Assembly (NCBI RefSeq): GCF_052180255.1
Contig: NZ_CP197466.1
Location: 124,001-188,000, forward strand
Length of the DNA: 64,000 bases
Direction of reading: 5' to 3'
Source: Paenibacillus_AM sp052180255
GTDB lineage: Bacteria; Bacillota; Bacilli; Paenibacillales; NBRC-103111
Positions 25,804 to 33,379 of the stretch are shown here, in pieces. How positions within the stretch are numbered: position 1 is the first letter of the stretch; every line of letters begins with the position of its first letter. A program made the translations under genes and the position numbers. The notes beneath the pieces are model-generated. The model worked only from the letters and a program-made list of their open reading frames with translations. It did not search any database and was not told the DNA's origin.

Positions 25804-26388
25804 ATGAGGATATTATATTTAGGTCCTTCTAGAAAACATATTATTGATCATATGAAATCTTATGGGGATGAAGTTGTTCACTGGGAAGACAAGTTGGACC
25901 AGTTATTCAATGGAAATTTTGAACGAAGTTTTGATCTAATTGTAAGTTATGGTTACCGGCATATTATTAAACCCCATGTATTAATTAATTATGATAAAAG
26001 AATTATTAACCTTCACATTTCTTTATTACCATGGAATAAGGGTGCTGACCCAAACTTATGGAGTTTTTTGGATGATACTCCCAAAGGAGTAACAATTCAT
26101 TATATTAATGAAGGAATCGATACCGGAGAAATAATATTACAACAAGAAGTAAATTTCGAACCATCAGACACCCTAAGTACAAGTTATGAAAGACTAAGTA
26201 CAACAATAGAAAGTTTATTAATGTCTAATTGGAAATCAATTAGAACGAACAATTTACCATCTACTACTCAAAAGCATCAGGGATCTATCCATTTTCAAAA
26301 GGATAAGGAACAAGTTCGTCATCTGCTTCACAAAGGATGGGATACCCCTGTAAAAGAATTAATCGGAAAAGGAAATTCCGTAACATAA
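25804..26388 (+). CDS. Sugar N-formyltransferase (methionyl-tRNA formyltransferase-like fold)
   Basis: About 194 residues from ATG 25804 (a GTG at 25795 is in frame). NLHISLLPWNKGADPNLWS and GIDTGEI carry the formyltransferase triad Asn69, His71, Asp106. It is much shorter than methionyl-tRNA formyltransferase and lacks its C-terminal domain, as sugar N-formyltransferases can. It lies between pseG and pseI, where an acetyltransferase (PseH) is usually found and none is visible here. The inferred role is to formylate the 4-amino group of the PseC product using 10-formyl-tetrahydrofolate. Confidence 0.85.
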   Translation: MRILYLGPSRKHIIDHMKSYGDEVVHWEDKLDQLFNGNFERSFDLIVSYGYRHIIKPHVLINYDKRIINLHISLLPWNKGADPNLWSFLDDTPKGVTIHYINEGIDTGEIILQQEVNFEPSDTLSTSYERLSTTIESLLMSNWKSIRTNNLPSTTQKHQGSIHFQKDKEQVRHLLHKGWDTPVKELIGKGNSVT

Positions 26389-26401
26389 GGATGTGCTATG
26401 T

Positions 26402-27460
26402 ATGAGTGAAACCGCTAAAATCCAGATTGGTCCATATAAAATAGGAAAAGGCGAACCTCCATTTGTCATTGCTGAAATGTCAGGAAATCATAACCAATCT
26501 CTAGATAGAGCACTTCAAATTGTTGAAGCTGCAGCAAGAGCTGGTGTTCATGCTTTAAAGTTGCAAACATATACGGCTGATACAATGACATTAGATATCC
26601 ATGAAGGCGATTTTTTCATACAGGATCCTAACAGTCTGTGGAAAGGCAATTCACTTTATGAGCTATATCAAAAGGCGCATACACCATGGGAGTGGCATAA
26701 ACCTATCTTTGATCGTTGTAAAGAACTTGGCATCATTTGTTTTAGCACACCATTTGATGATTCAGCAGTAGATTTTTTAGAAACTTTAGATGTTCCAGCT
26801 TATAAAATTGCATCATTTGAGAATACAGATCATGCTTTGATTAGGAAGGTTGCATCAACAGGTAAGCCACTAATCATTTCTACTGGAATGGCTTCAATAG
26901 CTGAGTTAGATGAAACAGTTCGTGTGGCAAGATCAGCTGGTTGCGAAAAACTTATTCTATTAAAGTGTACGAGCACTTATCCGGCCTCCCCAGAGAACAC
27001 GAATATTCTGACTATACCCCATATGCGAGAACTATTTAAATGTGAGGTTGGTTTATCAGATCATACAATGGGAATTGGTGTTGCTGTTGCTAGTGTGGCT
27101 TTGGGAGCCACGGTCATTGAGAAACATTTTACTCTATTGCGAGCTGATGGTGGGGTGGATTCTACATTCTCGTTAGAGCCTGATGAGATGAGATCGTTAG
27201 TCATTGAAACGGAGAGGGCATGGGAGTCACTTGGTACAGTTAAATATGGAGTGACACAACAAGAGAAACCCTCTATGGTTTATAGACGCTCACTTTATAT
27301 TTCTCGTGATATACAAGCCGGAGAAACACTTACGGTTGATAATATAAGAGCTATTCGTCCGGGGTATGGTCTTCCAACAAAATACTTTGATCTTGTACTG
27401 GGCAAAAAGATATCAAAGGATGTCTCTAAAGGTACTCCTTTAACTTGGGATATATTATAG
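26402..27460 (+). CDS. pseI: PseI, pseudaminic acid synthase
   Basis: About 352 residues from ATG 26402 (GTG 26393 also in frame; AAGGA at 26387). The NeuB barrel is clear: FVIAEMSGNHNQSLDRAL, ALKLQTYTADTM, FSTPFDDSAVDFLE, YKIASFE, ISTGMA, KCTSTYPA, GLSDHTMG, GATVIEKHFTL. A C-terminal SAF/antifreeze-like domain ends the protein. It condenses the free hexose with phosphoenolpyruvate. The wording of the motifs (for example DRALQIVEAAARAG) is more PseI- than NeuB-like. Confidence 0.94.
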   Translation: MSETAKIQIGPYKIGKGEPPFVIAEMSGNHNQSLDRALQIVEAAARAGVHALKLQTYTADTMTLDIHEGDFFIQDPNSLWKGNSLYELYQKAHTPWEWHKPIFDRCKELGIICFSTPFDDSAVDFLETLDVPAYKIASFENTDHALIRKVASTGKPLIISTGMASIAELDETVRVARSAGCEKLILLKCTSTYPASPENTNILTIPHMRELFKCEVGLSDHTMGIGVAVASVALGATVIEKHFTLLRADGGVDSTFSLEPDEMRSLVIETERAWESLGTVKYGVTQQEKPSMVYRRSLYISRDIQAGETLTVDNIRAIRPGYGLPTKYFDLVLGKKISKDVSKGTPLTWDIL

Positions 27461-27493
27461 TACATTAGAATTGCAAGAGGAGCTGAATAATAG

Positions 27494-28441
27494 ATGAACA
27501 TATTACTAACAGGTGGCGCTGGATTTATTGGGCGTTGGGTAGCTAAGAGATTATTAGAAGATGGGCATCATATATGGATTTTGGATGATTTATCTAATGG
27601 CAGAGAAGTGAATCTAGCGGAGTTCCGTGAACATTCTGGGTTAAAGCAATTTATTCAAGGGACAATTTTGGACGAGCAGTTGCTTAGCAATTTATTTGAT
27701 GAGCATCGTTTTGAGATTTGCTATCATTTAGGTGCTTCAATTAATGTGCAAGATTCGATTGATGATCCACGCACTACTTTTAATAATGACACTGTTGGGA
27801 CATTCAATATTCTTGAGCAATGTCGCAAATACCATACGAAAGTGGTATTTATGAGTACATGCATGGTCTATGATCGCTGCACAGATGTTGAAGGGATTAC
27901 TGAACAGCATCCAATTAAACCAGCTTCACCTTATGCTGGAGCTAAAATTGGAGCTGAGAACATGGTGTTATCCTACTATTACGCTTACAGGTTACCAACT
28001 GTAGTAATTCGTCCTTTTAACACATACGGTCCTTTTCAAAAAACGGGGGGAGAGGGCGGCGTATTAGCTATTTTCATAAAAAATAAGCTGAGCGGAAAAG
28101 ACCTTGCTATTTATGGAGATGGCACTCAAACGAGAGATCTGTTATATGTAGAAGACTGCGCAAGATTTGTGGTGGAATCAGGATATTCAGACCGAGTGGA
28201 TGGTCATATTGTGAACGCAGGACTAGGAAGAGATATCACTATGAATGATCTTGCCAAACTTATTGTAGGGGATGAATCTCGTATTAAGCATGTGGAACAT
28301 ATTCATCCACAAAGTGAGATTGCTAAGTTACTTTGTAACTATAAGAAAGCGAAGCAGTTGCTTAATTGGGAGCCGCAGATTTCCTTAGAAGAAGGGATTC
28401 GACGCACGGAGGCATGGATACAGGATAGTAACTTGATCTAG
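27494..28441 (+). CDS. NAD-dependent sugar epimerase/dehydratase
   Basis: 315 residues. GGAGFIG (7-13) is the NAD loop; STCMVY and YAGAK give the catalytic Ser/Thr and Tyr-x3-Lys; IRPFNTYGPFQ, GDGTQTRDLLYVEDCA and LNWEPQISLEEGIRRT are standard for the UDP-glucose 4-epimerase/dTDP-glucose dehydratase group. It is not needed for the basic pseudaminic acid route, so it may make a second sugar or further modify the first one. GAGGAG precedes the ATG. Confidence 0.85.
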   Translation: MNILLTGGAGFIGRWVAKRLLEDGHHIWILDDLSNGREVNLAEFREHSGLKQFIQGTILDEQLLSNLFDEHRFEICYHLGASINVQDSIDDPRTTFNNDTVGTFNILEQCRKYHTKVVFMSTCMVYDRCTDVEGITEQHPIKPASPYAGAKIGAENMVLSYYYAYRLPTVVIRPFNTYGPFQKTGGEGGVLAIFIKNKLSGKDLAIYGDGTQTRDLLYVEDCARFVVESGYSDRVDGHIVNAGLGRDITMNDLAKLIVGDESRIKHVEHIHPQSEIAKLLCNYKKAKQLLNWEPQISLEEGIRRTEAWIQDSNLI

Positions 28442-28471
28442 TATGGCTGAATGCGAAGAGGGGGAATTGAT

Positions 28472-29662
28472 ATGTCAGAGGATAATCACAACCATACGCT
28501 AATTCGTGAGACGTTTCTGCCTTACGGACAACAATGGATTGATGATGAGGATATTGCTGAAGTGGTTGGTGTCCTGAAAGGTGAGTTTATTACTCAGGGG
28601 CCCAAGATTACGGAGTTTGAGCAAAAGGTAGCTTCCTATGTGGGGGCTAAATATGCGGTTGCATTCTGTAATGGTACTGCAGCGCTTCACGGGGCTTGCT
28701 TTGCTGCTGGTATCAAGCCCGGCGACGAAGTGATCACGACACCAATTACGTTTATAGCAAGCAGTAATTGTGTGTTATATGAAGGTGGTACTCCTGTATT
28801 CGTGGACATAAATCCCGATACGTATAATATTGATCCTGATCAGATTACTGCTAGTATCACAGACCGTACGAAAGCGATCATTGCAGTCGATTTTACAGGC
28901 CAACCAGTAGAGATGGATCGCATTCAGATGATTGCAAGGGATCATGGACTCATTACGATTCAAGATGCCGCACATTCGCTTGGAGCTTTGTATGGTGGTC
29001 GTAAAGTTGGAACTTTGGCTGATATGACGATGTTCAGCTTTCACCCAGTCAAACACATTACTACAGGTGAGGGCGGAGTCATTGTAACAGACAATGAAGA
29101 GTATTATGAAAAACTATTACTTTTCCGAAGCCATGGCATGACTAAAGATCCCGACAAGATGATTAATAATGACGGTCCATGGTATTACGAAATGCATGAA
29201 CTCGGATACAATTATCGGATGACTGATTTACAAGCAGCATTAGGTTGTTCGCAGATGCATAAATTGGATGGTTTTGTGAAGAGAAGGCAGGAAATTGCAC
29301 AGCAGTACAGCGAGGCTTTCTTGAAATTTGAGGGACTTGTTATTCCCAAACAGCACCAAGAAGCTGAGTCCAGTTGGCATTTATATATGCTTCGCTGGCA
29401 GCCAGAAAACTTTACAGTAGATCGCAAGGTGATTTTTGAGGCGTTACGAGCAGAGAATATAGGTGTTCACGTTCATTACATCCCTGTTTATTTACAACCT
29501 TATTACCAGCAGTTAGGTTATGAAAAAGGGCTTTGTCCTCAAGCTGAACAATATTATAACACTGCAATTACGCTGCCATTGTTCCCTAGAATGACGGATC
29601 AGGATGTAATAGATGTTATACAAGCAGTTCAAAGGGTGTATGAGCGATTTCAGCTCTTGTAG
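28472..29662 (+). CDS. pseC: PseC-like PLP aminotransferase
   Basis: About 396 residues from ATG 28472 behind GAGGGGGAATT; the open frame begins at 28451. It is a DegT/DnrJ/EryC1 enzyme: LPYGQQWIDDEDIAEVV, FITQGPKITEFEQ, FCNGTAALH, TPITFIASSN, IQDAAHSLGA and the PLP lysine about 194 in FSFHPVKHITTGEGG. The N-terminal wording is that of UDP-4-keto-6-deoxy-L-AltNAc transaminase (PseC). Its amino product would be the substrate of the formyltransferase. It is the last pse gene, with a terminator after it. Confidence 0.9.
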   Translation: MSEDNHNHTLIRETFLPYGQQWIDDEDIAEVVGVLKGEFITQGPKITEFEQKVASYVGAKYAVAFCNGTAALHGACFAAGIKPGDEVITTPITFIASSNCVLYEGGTPVFVDINPDTYNIDPDQITASITDRTKAIIAVDFTGQPVEMDRIQMIARDHGLITIQDAAHSLGALYGGRKVGTLADMTMFSFHPVKHITTGEGGVIVTDNEEYYEKLLLFRSHGMTKDPDKMINNDGPWYYEMHELGYNYRMTDLQAALGCSQMHKLDGFVKRRQEIAQQYSEAFLKFEGLVIPKQHQEAESSWHLYMLRWQPENFTVDRKVIFEALRAENIGVHVHYIPVYLQPYYQQLGYEKGLCPQAEQYYNTAITLPLFPRMTDQDVIDVIQAVQRVYERFQLL

Positions 29663-29730
29663 CTGGATTTTAAATAAATCTGCTTGTTAATCGATCTAAT
29701 AAATTTATTTCACTCAGTTATTGTGAGGTG

Positions 29731-29797
29731 CACCCTGTAAGATCCATATTGGATAAACACGAAGGTTTATCTGATTAAACTCACGGGGTGTATTTTT
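29731..29797 (+). terminator. Terminator after pseC, with nested stem
   Basis: CACCCTGT (29731-29738) pairs with ACGGGGTG (29783-29790) and is followed by TATTTTTTAT. Inside the loop a second perfect stem, GATAAAC/GTTTATC (29752-29758 / 29765-29771), stands alone. Confidence 0.7.
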
Positions 29798-29842
29798 TAT
29801 TGTGATAAATGAAAAATTAAATGGAAATAGGAGGTGCTTAGC

Positions 29843-31093
29843 ATGTCTACCAAGCAAACAATGACGCTAGTCCCCAAATATATGGCAGAATTCAAATGCA
29901 TCGGTGGTGAATGCGAGGATACTTGTTGTAATGGTTGGCAAGTACATATCGATCAGAAGACCTATAAACAATACAATCGTGTCAAAGATCGTGAGTTAGC
30001 CGGTGATCTAAACAAATATGTTAAACGTGTACGTAGTGGAGTGAATGATCAAGCATATGCACGAATCATAATGAATGAGGAGGGAGATTGCCGATTTTTA
30101 AATGAACAAAGAATGTGTGGGATTCAATTGAAACTTGGAGAGAAGTATCTCTCTAATGTATGCAATCATTACCCACGTGAATTCAATAAGGTGAATGGGG
30201 TTCTTGAAATATCGACTTCCATTTCTTGTCCGGAAGCGGCGAGAAAAGTGCTGCTTAATCCAGAAGGAATTGTTTTTGAAGAGATGCGGGCTGAAGAAGA
30301 TTCAACATATATGTTACTAAGGAATTTTGATACACAAGTACATGAGAAACAGAATAATATCATCCGTTATTTTTGGGAGCTGCGTATTTTTACGATCCAA
30401 ATCTTACAGTCCCGAGATTATTCACTAGAGGACCGTCTTGTTATTTTGGGACTATTTTATCAGAATATACAAAATCATATTGATGAAGGTGAGATTGAGT
30501 CGTGTTTGGCAACGATAAATAAATACACTCGTCTGGTCCAAAACGGTGATTTTCAAGGAATTCTTGCAGAAATACCAACCTCGGTTACAGTACAGATGGG
30601 CCTTCTAAAGGGCTTGGGTGATATGAGATTACAGATGAGCAATATTAATAAAACCTACAAAGCATGTTATATGAATTTCTTAGAAGGAATCGAATTTGAT
30701 GAAACCGTGACACCTGAGCAGACTGGAGAGCGTTACCGCAATGCATATGAGCATCACTTTAAACCTTTTATGAATGAACATGGTTATATTCTTGAAAATT
30801 ATTTAGTGAATTATGTATTTAAGAATGCGTTCCCGATCGGAATGTCAGTTGGGAAGACTGTATTTGATGAATATATGAAAATGGTGCTTAATGTATCGAT
30901 TGTAAAGCTTCAATTAATTGGTCTCTCCCGTTATCATGGTGAGCAGTTCTCGACAGATCATGTTATTCAATTGTTATATTCATTCTCTAAATCTGTAGAA
31001 CACAATGCTACATTTTTAAATCAGCTATATCAGATACTTCGAGATAATAACTTCAATACCATGGCCTACATGTCCATTCTTATAAAAAATTAA
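29843..31093 (+). CDS. fliB: FliB, flagellin lysine-N-methylase
   Basis: About 416 residues from ATG 29843 behind AGGAGGTG. The N-terminal cysteine-rich YkgJ-like region is diagnostic: FKCIGGECEDTCCNGW, CRFL, MCGIQ, VCNHYPREF and SCPEAARK, ligands of an iron-sulfur cluster. FliB enzymes methylate lysines of surface-exposed flagellin, known best from Salmonella. It sits downstream of the glycan genes, so this flagellum may be both glycosylated and methylated. Confidence 0.9.
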   Translation: MSTKQTMTLVPKYMAEFKCIGGECEDTCCNGWQVHIDQKTYKQYNRVKDRELAGDLNKYVKRVRSGVNDQAYARIIMNEEGDCRFLNEQRMCGIQLKLGEKYLSNVCNHYPREFNKVNGVLEISTSISCPEAARKVLLNPEGIVFEEMRAEEDSTYMLLRNFDTQVHEKQNNIIRYFWELRIFTIQILQSRDYSLEDRLVILGLFYQNIQNHIDEGEIESCLATINKYTRLVQNGDFQGILAEIPTSVTVQMGLLKGLGDMRLQMSNINKTYKACYMNFLEGIEFDETVTPEQTGERYRNAYEHHFKPFMNEHGYILENYLVNYVFKNAFPIGMSVGKTVFDEYMKMVLNVSIVKLQLIGLSRYHGEQFSTDHVIQLLYSFSKSVEHNATFLNQLYQILRDNNFNTMAYMSILIKN

Positions 31094-31102
31094 CGCTCTC
31101 AC

Positions 31103-31216
31103 TTGTTTCTCAGTGAAGAAACGATTGGATATGAAATGCCCAAGGAGCATTCTCATGATATTGACACCTTATTTGATTTCAAATTAGTTGAACTATTAAT
31201 TGGATTAGATAAATGA
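31103..31216 (+). pseudogene. Possible gene remnant or tiny ORF after fliB
   Basis: From TTG 31103 to TGA 31216 an open frame reads LFLSEETIGYEMPKEHSH then DIDTLFDFKLVELLIGLDK, in the same frame as fliB beyond its stop. The composition looks like protein, but no ribosome site precedes it. It may be the decayed C-terminal end of a lost island gene. I do not recognise the parent. Confidence 0.35.
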
Positions 31217-31244
31217 GTACATAAATGGAGATGGGGTTGGAAAT

Positions 31245-32363
31245 ATGGCCAAGGAATATACAACAAATATTTCGGCACATCCCAGCATTTATAAATCATC
31301 AGAACGGGAAATGCCTGTTTATTTTTGTGAACCTGATCTAGGTGTAAATGAAGAAACGGGAATATTATTAATGATTCCGGGCTTTGCTGGCCATGCGAAT
31401 TCGAATGTGTACAAGAAAATGAGGAAGGAATTTTCGGACCAGTATAATTTAGTTACAGTTCAATGCGATTACTTCGGTTGGGAATTTATGCAGGGGTTTC
31501 AAGAACTAGAACAAGTGTCAATAACAGAGGAAAGTTTAGGTTTAATGGGTGGATCTGAGAAAAAAGAGTTATATCCTAACGGAAAATTATCAGCAACTAA
31601 TTTAATGAAATTGCTGCCTACCACCCCGTTAGAAGTGATTGGCAAGTGTAAATTAAATGAAAATCGCTCTAATTTCAATGATATGGGGATTATGCAAGTG
31701 CTAGATAATATAACGGCAGTACTTGTTGTCAGCGCTATTCTTAAGGATAATCATTTGAAATATAATCCTAATCGTATTTGGTGTTACGGTCAGTCACACG
31801 GTTCTTACCTCTCTTACATGTGCAACGCATTTGCTCCTTCTTTGTTCTCTTTAATAATCGATAACTCCGCATGGATATTCCCTGAATATCTAAAAACCAA
31901 TAGGATGATGACCAATCAAATAGGGCAATCAAAGATTCATGGGGTATTTGATTATTTAGCGAGGCAAGAGGCTATTTATGATGAGGAGATATTAGATCTT
32001 AATCATGTATATCGCATGTTTTCAAATCAATGTAATATTATTGCATATCATGGTCAAGGTGATCAACTAGTCAGTCATACAGACAAACAACTATTCTGCC
32101 AAACCATCGATAAATGCATGTATAAAGAAATATCACTTAATGATGTGGATGGTGAAATTATTAAATCCACAGGACATGGATTAGATGCAGACTTCCTCAA
32201 GCTGTTCGAACAAGCGCTTAGTTATTTTCCTAGTAATGAAACAAAAATCAAACATGATATAGATATTCCAAATGTTAGTTATGTTACAAAAAAAGCGCGC
32301 TATGAAATTGATTATTCTCAAGGTGTACCAATGATGGAGAGACATCAAGTTATAATGAGATAA
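31245..32363 (+). CDS. DUF2920-like alpha/beta-hydrolase of the flagellin-modification island
   Basis: 372 residues. An alpha/beta-hydrolase pattern is visible: an oxyanion strand MIPGFAGHANS, the nucleophile elbow YGQSHGSYLSYM (Ser in GxSxG form G-Q-S-H-G), an acidic residue after the GDQLVSH strand, and His in STGHGLDADF. This matches my memory of the DUF2920 family, which occurs in Campylobacter flagellar glycosylation loci. Its substrate is unknown; it might add, remove or edit acyl groups on the glycan. GATGGGGTTGG precedes the ATG. It closes the island before a terminator. Confidence 0.75.
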   Translation: MAKEYTTNISAHPSIYKSSEREMPVYFCEPDLGVNEETGILLMIPGFAGHANSNVYKKMRKEFSDQYNLVTVQCDYFGWEFMQGFQELEQVSITEESLGLMGGSEKKELYPNGKLSATNLMKLLPTTPLEVIGKCKLNENRSNFNDMGIMQVLDNITAVLVVSAILKDNHLKYNPNRIWCYGQSHGSYLSYMCNAFAPSLFSLIIDNSAWIFPEYLKTNRMMTNQIGQSKIHGVFDYLARQEAIYDEEILDLNHVYRMFSNQCNIIAYHGQGDQLVSHTDKQLFCQTIDKCMYKEISLNDVDGEIIKSTGHGLDADFLKLFEQALSYFPSNETKIKHDIDIPNVSYVTKKARYEIDYSQGVPMMERHQVIMR

Positions 32364-32401
32364 ATTCAACTCATAGTTCGAAACTCCAGATACCTCGCTC
32401 A

Positions 32402-32437
32402 AACTCCTATCGGTCTGAATGCCGAAGGAGTTTTTTG
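32402..32437 (+). terminator. Terminator closing the island
   Basis: AACTCCT (32402-32408) with AGGAGTT (32426-32432), plus an inner TCGG/CCGA pair, then six T. Confidence 0.88.
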
Positions 32438-32466
32438 TATGCAATAAATCAAGTTTACCCACACCC

Positions 32467-32585
32467 TGTGGACAATGTGGATAACTCTGTGTATAACTCT
32501 GTGAGTAAGTGATTCAAACCCAGAATTAAAGCCATTTTTTCGCACGACTTAATTATGAATAAGTTGTGAATAGACTTGTGGATGA
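32467..32585 (-). promoter_or_regulatory. Cluster of six DnaA-box-like sites upstream of hpf
   Basis: Read on the minus strand, the sites match TTATNCACA: 32476-32484 and 32488-32496 exactly, and 32467-32475, 32500-32508, 32565-32573 and 32577-32585 with one mismatch each. All point the same way, with starts 9, 12, 12, 65 and 12 bases apart. No dnaA, dnaN or AT-rich unwinding region is nearby, so this looks like a regulatory or DnaA-titrating cluster rather than oriC. Confidence 0.7.
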
Positions 32586-32609
32586 AATGTTTTTATTTGT
32601 TAAGGTTTT

Positions 32610-32638
32610 TTGAAGTTAGGAGCGGAATATAGTATAAT
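32610..32638 (+). promoter_or_regulatory. Sigma-A-type promoter for hpf
   Basis: TTGAAG (32610-32615), 17-base spacer, TATAAT (32633-32638). It lies 24 bases before the hpf start and 25 bases after the last DnaA-box-like site. Confidence 0.7.
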
Positions 32639-32661
32639 GGAGACAGAAGGGAGGAATTACT

Positions 32662-33210
32662 ATGAAATTCAATATCCGTGGAGAACATCTTGAGGTTACG
32701 GCAGCCCTTAGGGACTACGTTGAGAAGAAGTTGAGCAGGCTCGAAAGATATTTTGAGACCCCCCTTACAAATGAAGTAAATGTAACAATGAATGTAGTAA
32801 AAGGTATGCATATTGTTGAGGTGACGATTCCACTGCATGGTGTCATTTTACGTGCTGAAGTCAAGCATAGCGATATGTATGCATCGATTGATCTCGTGGT
32901 AGACAAGCTTGAGAGACAAATTCGTAAACATAAAACAAAAACGAACCGCATGATTCGAAGTGAAGGTGGCAAGCGCGATCTATTCAAGATTGAGACTTCA
33001 CCTAACGCTTACGAGGAAGAGGATGACCTCGAAGTGGTACGTACGAAACAATTTGATTTTAAACCGATGGATATAGAAGAAGCGATTCTTCAAATGAATT
33101 TAATTGGGCATAATTTCTTCGTTTTCTCGAATATGGATTCGCAGCAAGTAAGCGTCGTGTATCGTCGTGATGACGGTAAATATGGTTTAATTGAACCAGC
33201 GGCTAGATAG
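32662..33210 (+). CDS. hpf: Long-form ribosome hibernation promoting factor
   Basis: 182 residues. The N-terminal HPF/RaiA domain (MKFNIRGEHLEVTAALRDYV to about residue 100) is followed by a linker and the C-terminal dimerisation domain (about 125-182, KQFDFKPMDIEEAILQMNLI, VVYRRDDGKYGLIEP). The long form pairs two 70S ribosomes into inactive 100S particles in stationary phase. It is B. subtilis yvyD at the same locus. GGGAGG precedes the ATG. Confidence 0.95.
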   Translation: MKFNIRGEHLEVTAALRDYVEKKLSRLERYFETPLTNEVNVTMNVVKGMHIVEVTIPLHGVILRAEVKHSDMYASIDLVVDKLERQIRKHKTKTNRMIRSEGGKRDLFKIETSPNAYEEEDDLEVVRTKQFDFKPMDIEEAILQMNLIGHNFFVFSNMDSQQVSVVYRRDDGKYGLIEPAAR

Positions 33211-33215
33211 ATCGG

Positions 33216-33253
33216 AAAGCTTGGTCCCTGAAGACAGGGATCGAGCTTTTTTC
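33216..33253 (+). terminator. Terminator after hpf
   Basis: AAAGCT (33216-33221) / AGCTTT (33244-33249) with inner TCCCTG / CAGGGA stem (33225-33230 / 33235-33240), then T-run. Confidence 0.85.
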
Positions 33254-33379
33254 TTTCGCTCGACATCTATCGTTGTAGGAAAAAAAAGAGCGCTTGTAAA
33301 TCGTGCTAGGTTTGTTGCGACTAGCCTTCTAAACTGTTACAATTTATGCAAACTGTTTTTTGTAGGAAGGGGTTCACCC

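Noticed and set aside
32467..32640. Chromosomal replication origin
   Set aside because: DnaA-box-like sites are dense, but no dnaA, dnaN, gidA or rpmH is near and no long AT-rich unwinding element or DnaA-trio was recognised; treated as a regulatory cluster.
33191..33379. Upstream extension of the secA reading frame
   Set aside because: It runs through the hpf terminator hairpin and has no ribosome site; the ATG at 33380 gives the standard SecA N-terminus.
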